From Oxalobacteraceae bacterium (GTDB lineage Bacteria > Pseudomonadota > Gammaproteobacteria > Burkholderiales > Burkholderiaceae_D): a stretch of 33,254 nt of DNA. The translations under genes and the position numbers were made by a program. The notes beneath the pieces were generated by a model. It ran no database searches. It saw nothing but the letters and a program-made list of their open reading frames with translations, and was not told the DNA's origin. Shown one piece after another: positions 16,724 to 23,314 of this stretch. The stretch lies in the NCBI GenBank assembly GCA_947454305.1, contig CANGJE010000025.1, forward strand, positions 1 through 33,254, given 5' to 3'. How positions within the stretch are numbered: the stretch's first letter is position 1; each line of letters opens with the position of its first letter.

Positions 16724-18397
16724 TTATTTAAAAAGTACCGCTGATTTTTGCAACGTCACCCAAATACCATACGCTAATGGCAGACCCACAGCCAACCAAG
16801 CTAACGGCGCAATCGCTGCATTGCTACTGCTTTCGCCACCGCTACCTGTTGTTGCTGAAGCCAGCGTACGTTCGTGAGCCAATTGTTTTTCATGCGCGAG
16901 TTCTGCATCGGTCATGAAATATTTATCAGCAACGGGACGTACCAACAAGTTAGCAATCAGACCAACCACCAACATCGCTGCCAGCACATAAAAAATCGGG
17001 CCATAAATCTGATCAAACGGAATTTTTTGCTCAAGTCTTACGTCATGCATGTAGTTGACGACGACCGGCCCCAAAATACCTGCGGTTGACCAAGCGGTGA
17101 GTAAACGACCGTGAATCGCACCCACAAACTGTGTGCCAAACATATCCGCCAGATACGCTGGAATAGTCGCAAAGCCGCCGCCATACATAGACGCGATAAT
17201 GCAAAAGCAAAAAACGAAAATAGGCAGTGATTTCCAACCTGCGGCGGTCGCAGCCAACACATACATGGCGATACCGAGAATGAAGAAAATAACGTAGGTT
17301 GGTTTACGTCCTAATTTATCTGATGACGACGCCCATACAAATCGTCCACCGATATTGAATAAAGAAATCAAACCTACAAAGCCTGCACCAATCGCAACAG
17401 CGCCTGCGAGTAATTCTTTATTTAATTTGAGGTCTGCAAAACCAATATCTGGCTGACTAATCAATGCGCCAGCAAAGGTCTCTTGCAACATCGGTGATGC
17501 AGCGCCAATGATGCCGATACCCGCCGATACATTCATACACAGAATCACCCACAGCAACCAAAACTGCGGTGTCTTGTGTGCGTTTTGGAGATGGACATGA
17601 TGCGTCGCAATCATGGCATTGGTGGTGCTCGATGCAGGGGGTTCCCAGCCTGCAGGCTTCCAACCCGTCGCTGGAACACGGTATCCAAACGCACCGGCAA
17701 ACATGAACACGGAATACACAATCGCCAAGGTGACGAATGTTTGCCAAACGCCGGGGTCGCCCGGAGTCGCAAATTTACCCATCAACAGCGTCGCCAGCGG
17801 TGAACCTATCATCGCGCCGCCACCAAAGCCCATGATGGCCATACCGGTCGCCATACCGCGGCGATCGGGGAACCACTTAATCAGCGTTGATACAGGTGAG
17901 ATATAGCCCAGGCCTAGGCCGACACCACCAATCACGCCTGAGCCCAACCACATCATCCACAGTTGATGTTGATGGACACCGAAGGCGGAAATCAGTAAGC
18001 CGCCGCACCAGCAAATGGCAGATACAACACCGGCTTTACGTGGGCCTGAGCGCTCTAGCCAACCGCCCCAGATCGCTGCTGAACAACCCAGCAAAACGAA
18101 AAAGAGTGTGTACATCCAGCCCAGATCAAATTGGGTCCAGTTACAGTCGGTCGCAAATAAGGCACGACCGGTACCTGCAAGCTTGTCGCCGAAGGTAGTC
18201 GCGCCTGCAGCACAAGCCGCTAGCGGCGTGCCATCTGGGCCTATTAGCGCATTGCCCAAGGGCTTCCAAAACACCGAAAAGCCATAGGCCATGCCAATAC
18301 AAAGGTGAATTGCTAAGGCGGCGGGCGGAACCAACCAACGGTTAAAGCCGGAGCCAGCGATCGTATTTTCTTTCGCGAGTAAATCTGAAATTCCCAT
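16724..18397 (-). CDS. OFA-family MFS transporter, long form, 557 aa
   Basis: This is a major facilitator of the oxalate/formate-antiporter group, longer than the copy at 1494. It has an insertion between helices 1 and 2 (around residues 50-85, with two cysteines) and a polar C-terminal tail (ELAHEKQLAHERTLAS, then a Gly/Ser-rich linker) ending in an extra hydrophobic segment. Diagnostic stretches are HLCIGMAYGFSVFWKPLG, IKWFPDRRGMATGMAIMGFGGGAMIG and GGRFVWASSSDKLGRKPTY. ATG 18397 has a strong AGGAGG. It is divergent from a ModE-like regulator with a substrate-binding domain, which probably controls it. Long OFA proteins of this kind are often found next to formate dehydrogenase genes; none is in view. 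Likely cargo is formate, oxalate or another small carboxylate. Confidence 0.9.
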   Translation of the reverse strand: MGISDLLAKENTIAGSGFNRWLVPPAALAIHLCIGMAYGFSVFWKPLGNALIGPDGTPLAACAAGATTFGDKLAGTGRALFATDCNWTQFDLGWMYTLFFVLLGCSAAIWGGWLERSGPRKAGVVSAICWCGGLLISAFGVHQHQLWMMWLGSGVIGGVGLGLGYISPVSTLIKWFPDRRGMATGMAIMGFGGGAMIGSPLATLLMGKFATPGDPGVWQTFVTLAIVYSVFMFAGAFGYRVPATGWKPAGWEPPASSTTNAMIATHHVHLQNAHKTPQFWLLWVILCMNVSAGIGIIGAASPMLQETFAGALISQPDIGFADLKLNKELLAGAVAIGAGFVGLISLFNIGGRFVWASSSDKLGRKPTYVIFFILGIAMYVLAATAAGWKSLPIFVFCFCIIASMYGGGFATIPAYLADMFGTQFVGAIHGRLLTAWSTAGILGPVVVNYMHDVRLEQKIPFDQIYGPIFYVLAAMLVVGLIANLLVRPVADKYFMTDAELAHEKQLAHERTLASATTGSGGESSSNAAIAPLAWLAVGLPLAYGIWVTLQKSAVLFK

Positions 18398-18460
18398 ATC
18401 TCCTCCTGAGGTTGGCCCTTGAATAGCGGCCTTTATATGATTTTTTTTGCAGTTCTAGTC

Positions 18461-18472
18461 TGCACCTGTGCA
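18461..18472. promoter_or_regulatory. Inverted repeat in the divergent promoter region
   Basis: TGCAC-CT-GTGCA lies in the 159 bases between the OFA transporter start (18397) and the chosen regulator start (18557). An inverted repeat here could be the binding site of the divergently encoded regulator. It does not match the ModE box of Escherichia coli. Confidence 0.25.
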
Positions 18473-18556
18473 AGTCTGTCTGCTACATTGTTGCGCTTGT
18501 CCAGCGCGGAAACTAGCACCGCGCCCCCTAATCCGCAATATGCAAAACTTATCATA

Positions 18557-19630
18557 ATGTTTAAGGTCAAAATCAACCCGCACTGGGAAATCAAACGAGA
18601 CCAGGGTAAAGCCCTCGATACGGCCGTACTTTTGTCGCTGTTACGCGCCATCGAAGAAACCGGCTCTATCGCTCGCGCAGCCCAAACCGTGAGTCTCTCG
18701 TACCGCTATGCATGGGGGTTATTGCGTGAGGCAGAATCTTTATTTGGTCACAGCCTGATGCAAACTGGCCGTGGCCGGGGCACTCAACTCTCACCGCTGG
18801 CAGAAAAACTCATCTGGGCGGATAGGCGCGTAACAGCACGACTCTCCCCTACGCTTGATAGCCTGGCCTCTGAACTGGAAACCGAGCTCGGAAAAACTGT
18901 AGGAAGCCATGGCTCGATGATTCGTTTGGATGCCAGCCATGGCTTTGCCGTCGCGGCGTTTTTAAAGCAAGCGGGTGAATCTGGCCTGTCGATTGATCTG
19001 CGTTATCGCAACAGTACCGATGCCGTCGCTTCTCTCTCGCGTGGTGAATCCGACATGGCTGGCTTTCATGTGCCACTAGGCGAATTCGAAGCCCCCGCCA
19101 TGGAGCGTTACCGACGCTGGCTCGATCCTAAAACGCATAAATTGATTCATCTCGCCGTGCGCTCCCAAGGCTTATTTGTTAATCCGGGTAATCCACTCCA
19201 TATTCAAAACATCGATGATCTTCCACGCAGGGATGTGCGTTTCGTCAACCGACAAGCTGGCTCAGGCACGCGCATGCTGCTTGAATTGATGATGCTTCGT
19301 AAAAATATCTCACCGGCGCAAATTAACGGTTTCGAAAACACTGAATTTACTCATTCTGCTGTCGCCGCCTTTATTGCCAGTGGCATGGCCGACGTAGGCT
19401 TTGGAGTGCAAACGGCTGCGGAACGCTTTAAGCTTGATTTCATACCACTCGTGAGTGAGCGATATTTCTTTGCGGTGAATGCGGAGGTATTGAATCAACC
19501 GCACATGAATCAATTGGTCTCAGTGTTGCGCTCTTCAGGCTTTCGCCATGTCGTGAACCTGCTACCAGGATATAACGCTGCCAGTACGGGAGAAATCCTT
19601 ACACTAAGCGAAGCGTTTAGTCAGTCTTAA
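18557..19630 (+). CDS. ModE-like HTH regulator with C-terminal substrate-binding (PBP-like) domain
   Basis: This transcription factor (357 aa) has a LysR/ModE-type winged helix at the N-terminus (AVLLSLLRAIEETGSIARAAQ followed by SYRYAWGLLREAESLFG). A long C-terminal periplasmic-binding-protein-like domain of the PF12727 type starts near SMIRLDASHGFAVAAFL, with the diagnostic NRQAGSGTRMLLELM and FIASGMADVGFGVQTAAE. Proteins of this design commonly lie near molybdenum-cofactor and formate dehydrogenase genes and are thought to sense molybdate or an organic anion. The start at ATG 18557 (MFKVKINPHWEI) is preferred. A longer frame to TTG 18419 would place an unrelated hydrophobic stretch before the HTH and use up the divergent promoter. 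The ribosome site is weak. mobA follows after 22 bases. Confidence 0.85.
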   Translation: MFKVKINPHWEIKRDQGKALDTAVLLSLLRAIEETGSIARAAQTVSLSYRYAWGLLREAESLFGHSLMQTGRGRGTQLSPLAEKLIWADRRVTARLSPTLDSLASELETELGKTVGSHGSMIRLDASHGFAVAAFLKQAGESGLSIDLRYRNSTDAVASLSRGESDMAGFHVPLGEFEAPAMERYRRWLDPKTHKLIHLAVRSQGLFVNPGNPLHIQNIDDLPRRDVRFVNRQAGSGTRMLLELMMLRKNISPAQINGFENTEFTHSAVAAFIASGMADVGFGVQTAAERFKLDFIPLVSERYFFAVNAEVLNQPHMNQLVSVLRSSGFRHVVNLLPGYNAASTGEILTLSEAFSQS

Positions 19631-19652
19631 ACATACTTAACACTCGGCTTGA

Positions 19653-20255
19653 ATGACATTCTCGACCAACGATATCAGCGGACTCATCTTAGCCGGTGGT
19701 CGCAGCACTCGCATGGGTGGTCGTGACAAGGGATTACAGATCCATGATGGTCGCCCGATGATTGCTCACATCATTGAGCGACTGCAACCGCAAGTGAGAC
19801 ACTTACTCATCAACGCCAATCAGAACCTCGATGCCTATGAAGTCTTCGGCCTGCCTATTATCGCCGATGACATTGGTGATTTTGTCGGCCCGCTCGCGGG
19901 TCTGCATGCCGGATTAAATCAATGCACCACACCTTACCTGCTTAGCGTGCCTTGTGATTGCCCTTTTCTTCCCACCGATTTGGCCAGCAGACTTGGAGAT
20001 GCGTTGGTTTCTTCAGGTGCTGACATCGCCTATGCCGTTACGATCAATCAGAATCAGACAGAACATCACCCGGTATTCTGTCTGTTAAAACGCGAAGTCT
20101 TGGTCGGGCTAGGTGAATACCTAATCAAAGGTGGCCGCAAAGTACTGACGTGGGTGTCGGGCAAAGATCATGTACAAGTTTGCTTTGATGATCACGTAGC
20201 GTTTTTGAATATCAACACTCCAGACGATCTAAAAACCATCAATGCGTCGTGCTGA
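19653..20255 (+). CDS. mobA: Molybdenum cofactor guanylyltransferase MobA
   Basis: MobA joins GMP from GTP to molybdenum-molybdopterin to form the guanine dinucleotide cofactor used by DMSO-reductase-family enzymes. Seen here are the nucleotide-binding start ISGLILAGGRSTRMGGRDKGL, the GPLAGLHAGL motif, PCDCPFLPTDL with the metal-binding aspartate, and the late HHPVFCLL and FLNINTPDDL. Length (200 aa) is typical. It is placed directly after the ModE-like regulator, probably in one transcript. The xanthine-oxidase-type enzyme encoded at 4364-7283 is expected to need the cytosine form made by MocA rather than MobA, so MobA must serve other enzymes. The last 17 bases overlap the convergent HTH gene. 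Confidence 0.94.
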   Translation: MTFSTNDISGLILAGGRSTRMGGRDKGLQIHDGRPMIAHIIERLQPQVRHLLINANQNLDAYEVFGLPIIADDIGDFVGPLAGLHAGLNQCTTPYLLSVPCDCPFLPTDLASRLGDALVSSGADIAYAVTINQNQTEHHPVFCLLKREVLVGLGEYLIKGGRKVLTWVSGKDHVQVCFDDHVAFLNINTPDDLKTINASC

Positions 20256-20538
20256 GCTTAGGTTTGAAATGCTTATCGCTGATTCTGAACTTTCCACGTT
20301 GATCACCCATCAAATGACGTAGCTCAGCAATCGATAAGGCACTGACCTCGTGCATACGAATCAATAAAGATGCGGTGACGGGCAAACGTCGGTGACGTAT
20401 TTTGCTAATGACGGGTGGTGACACCTCGAGTGCACGCGATAGCGCAGCATCATTTTTAAGACTCAACTTGCTAATTAACGTCGCCAGCAAACGATCAGGA
20501 TCGTAGTGATGCTTAGGTTGAATGTTTTGATGTTCCAT
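20239..20538 (-). CDS. Small Cro/CI-like helix-turn-helix protein, 99 aa
   Basis: This short DNA-binding protein has a compact HTH at about residues 30-65 (NDAALSRALEVSPPVISKIR, then RRLPVTASLLIRMHEVS) and a tail SIAELRHLMGDQRGKFRISDK. The same arrangement is one I recall as a conserved small regulator of Burkholderiales. Its targets are unknown to me. ATG 20538 is preceded by a modest GGA. It converges on mobA and their 3' ends overlap by 17 bases, so the two transcripts may interfere with each other. Confidence 0.82.
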   Translation of the reverse strand: MEHQNIQPKHHYDPDRLLATLISKLSLKNDAALSRALEVSPPVISKIRHRRLPVTASLLIRMHEVSALSIAELRHLMGDQRGKFRISDKHFKPKLSTTH

Positions 20539-20652
20539 GGTGTCCTCGAATGAGTTTTAAAGGCAAAGCGATTCTCGCTTCGTGCACTTTATTGTCATTG
20601 AGACTCCACAACTTTCGTAGCGCAATGCAAAGATTTACTCTGACCTACTGCG

Positions 20653-20736
20653 TCAACGCAAAGAGTCCCCGATAAGCAAATCGGTTTTATACTTCATCTG
20701 CTTCAGGGCAAATTGGGTAGTAATATTTTCACTGCA
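20653..20736 (-). pseudogene. Remnant of the 3' end of an Lrp/AsnC-family gene
   Basis: On the minus strand about 28 codons read ENITTQFALKQMKYKTDLLI, then GDSLR and a TGA at 20653. They line up with the end of the intact Lrp protein encoded at 22704 (KNIKSSFALKQVKYKTALPI, then SDSLS). I count roughly three quarters of the bases as identical. Similarity continues some 20 bases beyond the stop in both copies. The helix-turn-helix and most of the ligand-binding domain are missing. This is the decayed end of a duplicated or ancestral regulator gene, and the chaperone-effector operon lies between it and the intact copy. Confidence 0.75.
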
Positions 20737-20805
20737 ATGTAGGTAAATCACACACTGCTTAACGCTCAACATAAGCTTTAAGAAGATCAACACCATAACC
20801 ATTTC

Positions 20806-20833
20806 AGGTCATCTACAATTAACGAGATGACCT
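20806..20833 (-). terminator. Hairpin after the chaperone-effector operon
   Basis: AGGTCATC (20806-20813) and GATGACCT (20826-20833) form a perfect 8-pair stem around 12 bases, starting 14 bases past the stop of the 78-residue gene. No U-run follows, so it is a weak terminator or a processing signal. The 308-base gap from 20539 to 20846 otherwise holds the Lrp remnant and no intact gene. Confidence 0.45.
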
Positions 20834-20846
20834 AATGAACACTACC

Positions 20847-21083
20847 CTAGTTATCAAAACTGACGTGTTGTGCCAGGTATCGTTTAGGTGCAAACGCAAT
20901 GTCGCCAACTAGCTCATCCAATAATTGGTCGTCTTCCATCACATCACTCACTTGTTCTGAAGTGATTGGAATATTCAGCGTATATCCTGCAGAGCTACCG
21001 CAAACCACGCTCGCATAAAAGCGATCGTCAATTTTAAGTAGCGCGTATCTACCTGCTTCTTGCTTCAGGATTTCAGGTGTCAT
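20847..21083 (-). CDS. Small acidic protein, 78 aa; possible immunity or accessory protein of the effector
   Basis: This is the third gene of the chaperone-effector operon. Its ATG overlaps the effector stop in TAATG, so the two must be translated together. The protein has about 13 acidic against 6 basic side chains and no signal peptide. It looks like a small alpha/beta fold: strands around RYALLKIDDRFYASVVCG and YTLNIPITSEQ, then an acidic helix SDVMEDDQLLDELVGDIAF. I do not recognise a family. Size, acidity and tight coupling are what one sees in immunity proteins of bacterial toxins; a second secretion chaperone or an export regulator would also fit. It has no resemblance to the CesT-type chaperone two genes upstream. 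Confidence 0.75.
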   Translation of the reverse strand: MTPEILKQEAGRYALLKIDDRFYASVVCGSSAGYTLNIPITSEQVSDVMEDDQLLDELVGDIAFAPKRYLAQHVSFDN

Positions 21084-22030
21084 TACATTACCCCTTCTGC
21101 GCTAAACAAACGGTCGTCTAATACTTCTTCCAGAGCTTGAAACGGTACGCCCATACCTTGATCCAAAGGTACTTTATCAACCATCGCTTCCGGCACACCA
21201 CCCAGCGTGTAGCCACCTGGTCGCCATTCAACGTTGGCGCCTTGTTCGCGACCGTTGACTAAACGTAAATTAAGGTCACGCGGATTCTCGATAAACACCG
21301 CCAGCAATTTGGTGTTTCCGTTACTCCAGGAACCCGCGGGAATACCCATCTTCTCCTCAACCACTTTAAGAAGCTCGTGGCGCCATTCTGATGTTCCTTG
21401 TTTTTGACCCGCCACTGCCGGATCAGATCGCGCATCTGCAATCATTTTTTTTGCCCATGTAGCCGGTAGTACAAACAACCCTTCGGTTCGACCATGAAAA
21501 GCAGAGTTGTTATAGCCAACCGTAAATCTCTCGAGCGCCGGAGGAGTAATGAATGACACAGCACCCTGATCGAACAGACTAAGGTGTTGATCAATGTACG
21601 TGGGGTCAAGGTACGTTGCCGGATCGGGACGAGCGACTTTGGCTTGATCATGCTGCTGCCACGTAGTCGCGGTTCCCGCTGGCAAACCAATGTCAGTCAC
21701 TTGATTAAATTTTTCTTGAGCGTTTACACCCGGAGCAAAACGTACGTTGGGATGTGGCGCGCCATAATCCCTGACATTGACAGGATTTTGCACCTGTTGA
21801 GCTTGAACTAGTGGTGAGGCATTTGCGGTGGCGGGTGGAGCGAATTGGCTGACATTGCTCACGTGGCCGCTCAAGGCACCAATTTTCGATCCTATCTGAT
21901 CAATGGCTGAATGAAAAAATGAAGAAACATCTGACGCTGCACGAAATACAGCCTTCTGCATATCCTGAGTGGCGGAGGCGCCCCCTGTCTCAGCGATAGT
22001 TGGCGTTCTAACGCCGCTGATTGGATTCAC
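21083..22030 (-). CDS. Putative type III secreted effector or toxin of unknown family, 315 aa
   Basis: The start is GTG 22030, with GGAGG five bases upstream, overlapping the chaperone stop as GTGA. A longer frame to 22099 runs inside the chaperone gene and is not supported. The N-terminus MNPISGVRTPTIAETGG is small, polar and Ser/Thr/Ile-rich with no acidic residue in the first dozen, typical of type III export signals. Residues 20-110 are Ala/Ser/Gln/Val-rich and probably unstructured, where a chaperone would bind. From about 150 a folded domain begins, with HGRTEGLFVLPATWAKKM, TSEWRHELLKVVEEKMGIPA, then ENPRDLNLRLVNGREQGAN and WRPGGYTLGGVPEAMVDKV near the end. The last part reminds me of C-terminal toxin domains of Rhs-type proteins, but I cannot name one. 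The 78-aa gene follows with one base of overlap. Confidence 0.72.
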   Translation of the reverse strand: MNPISGVRTPTIAETGGASATQDMQKAVFRAASDVSSFFHSAIDQIGSKIGALSGHVSNVSQFAPPATANASPLVQAQQVQNPVNVRDYGAPHPNVRFAPGVNAQEKFNQVTDIGLPAGTATTWQQHDQAKVARPDPATYLDPTYIDQHLSLFDQGAVSFITPPALERFTVGYNNSAFHGRTEGLFVLPATWAKKMIADARSDPAVAGQKQGTSEWRHELLKVVEEKMGIPAGSWSNGNTKLLAVFIENPRDLNLRLVNGREQGANVEWRPGGYTLGGVPEAMVDKVPLDQGMGVPFQALEEVLDDRLFSAEGVM

Positions 22031-22536
22031 GCGCCCTCCTGATATGGATAATAGGTGGACGTGCCATACGAGCCCAAATTCGCAGGCTTGGAATTGCATA
22101 AGGACGCAGAAGATCCATACAAAAGTTCGTCTATAAATCCTCTTATTTCCAGAGCTTTATCCTTAAAATTAGTCAGCAGATTTTGGAATGAGACATTGTC
22201 GAGAGACACAACTTCCCGACTTACCAACAGCCCTATCGTGCGAGTCTTCTTGTCAAAAAACAGTTGAGTTCCTTGGGTAAACTCGACATTAATGTTCAGC
22301 GCAAGCAATTCTTCATATAAGCGTGAACTCAGCGGTATGGGTACGTTAATCAATTGCGCTACGACGATGACCTGTTGGCTTCTCTCAGGGCACGACACAA
22401 ACAAACCCACCTCATTGTCGGACACCAAAAAACAATTGCCCTGCGAGTCGAGCGTTAGACCGCTACGGCCTTTCCCTAAACTATCAAGCCATTGATTTAT
22501 CTTTTCCTGTGCATCGTGAATATAGACAAAAGACAT
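22027..22536 (-). CDS. CesT/SigE-type type III secretion chaperone, 169 aa
   Basis: This small soluble protein has the layout of class I secretion chaperones. An N-terminal helix (IHDAQEKINQWLDSLG) is followed by strands with a central LTLDSQGNCFLVSDNEVGLFVSCPE, a helix LSSRLYEELLALN, strands VEFTQGTQLFFDKKTRTIGLLVS, and a long last helix VSFQNLLTNFKDKALEIRGFIDELL. About 25 polar residues form a tail. Such proteins are dimers that hold the N-terminal part of one effector ready for export and are usually encoded just before it, as here. The start is ATG 22536, with GGGGAG before it; 22 upstream codons are not supported. Identity with any known chaperone will be low, as is usual in this fast-changing family. 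No secretion apparatus genes lie nearby. Confidence 0.78.
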   Translation of the reverse strand: MSFVYIHDAQEKINQWLDSLGKGRSGLTLDSQGNCFLVSDNEVGLFVSCPERSQQVIVVAQLINVPIPLSSRLYEELLALNINVEFTQGTQLFFDKKTRTIGLLVSREVVSLDNVSFQNLLTNFKDKALEIRGFIDELLYGSSASLCNSKPANLGSYGTSTYYPYQEGA

Positions 22537-22703
22537 TCCGCTCCCCTTATGCTTTATTTTCAAAGGTCTGTGCATTCTTGACAGATACGATCTATCAGTC
22601 ACATTCAGTGGAAATAAATTGTCGCGAGAGAGCTAATGATCTGCGTAAACGGTGTACTACTCGACGTTGCTTTTTTCGGATAAATTTACCGTGCTCTACT
22701 ACA

Positions 22704-23180
22704 TCAACTCAACGAGTCACTGATAGGTAAAGCCGTTTTGTATTTCACCTGCTTAAGTGCAAAGCTGGATTTAATATTCTTAATGCCGGATATGCGCGTG
22801 AGGTTGTGAAGAATGAAGCGCTCTAAGGCTTGTAAATCAGCGACGACGATACGCAGCAAATAATCTTCGTCGCCGGTCATCAGATACACCTCCATCACTT
22901 CATCGAAATGACTCACCGCTTTTTCAAAACGCTCTAAAGCGGCAGCCTCTTGCTTCTCTAGCGAGACGCGCACGAACACATTCACCTTCAAACCCAAGGC
23001 ATGCGGATCCACTAGCGCAACATAATCGGATATGACCCCGTCGGCTTCTAGTTTTTTGACACGCGCCAAGGTCGGCGATGGCGAGAGACTTACCTTCGAA
23101 GCCAACTCCACGTTGGTAAGGCTGGCATCCTGCTGCAAACACTTTAAAATCTTCAGATCTGTTATGTCTAAATTTTCCAT
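22704..23180 (-). CDS. Lrp/AsnC-family transcriptional regulator (MdeR-like position)
   Basis: This 158-residue regulator has an N-terminal winged HTH (LDITDLKILKCLQQDASLTN, then VELASKVSLSPSPTLARVKKLEADGVI) and the C-terminal RAM ligand-binding domain (VNVFVRVSLEK, MEVYLMTGDEDYLLRIVV, then LTRISGIKNIKSSFALKQVKY). Members form octamers and sense amino acids or related compounds. It is divergent from an AceE-like dehydrogenase gene. In Pseudomonas putida the same pair occurs as mdeR and mdeB, where MdeR controls methionine-to-2-oxobutyrate breakdown. That specific role is an inference here because the methionine gamma-lyase gene mdeA is missing. A decayed copy of its 3' end lies at 20653-20736. 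Confidence 0.93.
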   Translation of the reverse strand: MENLDITDLKILKCLQQDASLTNVELASKVSLSPSPTLARVKKLEADGVISDYVALVDPHALGLKVNVFVRVSLEKQEAAALERFEKAVSHFDEVMEVYLMTGDEDYLLRIVVADLQALERFILHNLTRISGIKNIKSSFALKQVKYKTALPISDSLS

Positions 23181-23246
23181 CGTTAAAACCCCAATAGTTG
23201 TCTTATTTCAGCATTTTATGCCGTATAAATAGACTATGGCGAACTT

Positions 23247-23265
23247 TTCAGCAGCACCTGCTGAA
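23247..23265. promoter_or_regulatory. 19-base inverted repeat between lrp-like and E1 genes
   Basis: TTCAGCAG-CAC-CTGCTGAA is a perfect inverted repeat in the 134-base divergent promoter region. The half-site TTTCAGCA occurs once more about 40 bases to the left, next to GCAT-TTT-ATGC. Repeated half-sites of this kind suit a multimeric Lrp-type regulator, so this is the likely operator for both genes. Confidence 0.5.
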
Positions 23266-23314
23266 CAATTTAGACTACCTTTATGGCATTAAATACCCTT
23301 CCCTTTTGATTGCC

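Noticed and set aside
18419..18556. 46-codon N-terminal extension of the ModE-like regulator
   Set aside because: It starts with TTG, adds a hydrophobic stretch unlike any HTH regulator and takes up the divergent promoter region.
22031..22099. 23-codon N-terminal extension of the 315-aa effector
   Set aside because: It lies wholly within the chaperone gene, whereas GTG 22030 has an ideal GGAGG and the GTGA overlap.
22537..22703. Search for hrp-type boxes (TTCG-N16-TTCG or GGAACC-N15/16-CCAC) before the chaperone gene
   Set aside because: No such element was found here or before the SopB-like gene, so regulation by known type III activators is not supported.
23198..23314. 39-codon N-terminal extension of the E1 protein
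   Set aside because: It crosses the divergent promoter and the inverted repeat, and AceE-family proteins begin near the residues that follow ATG 23315.
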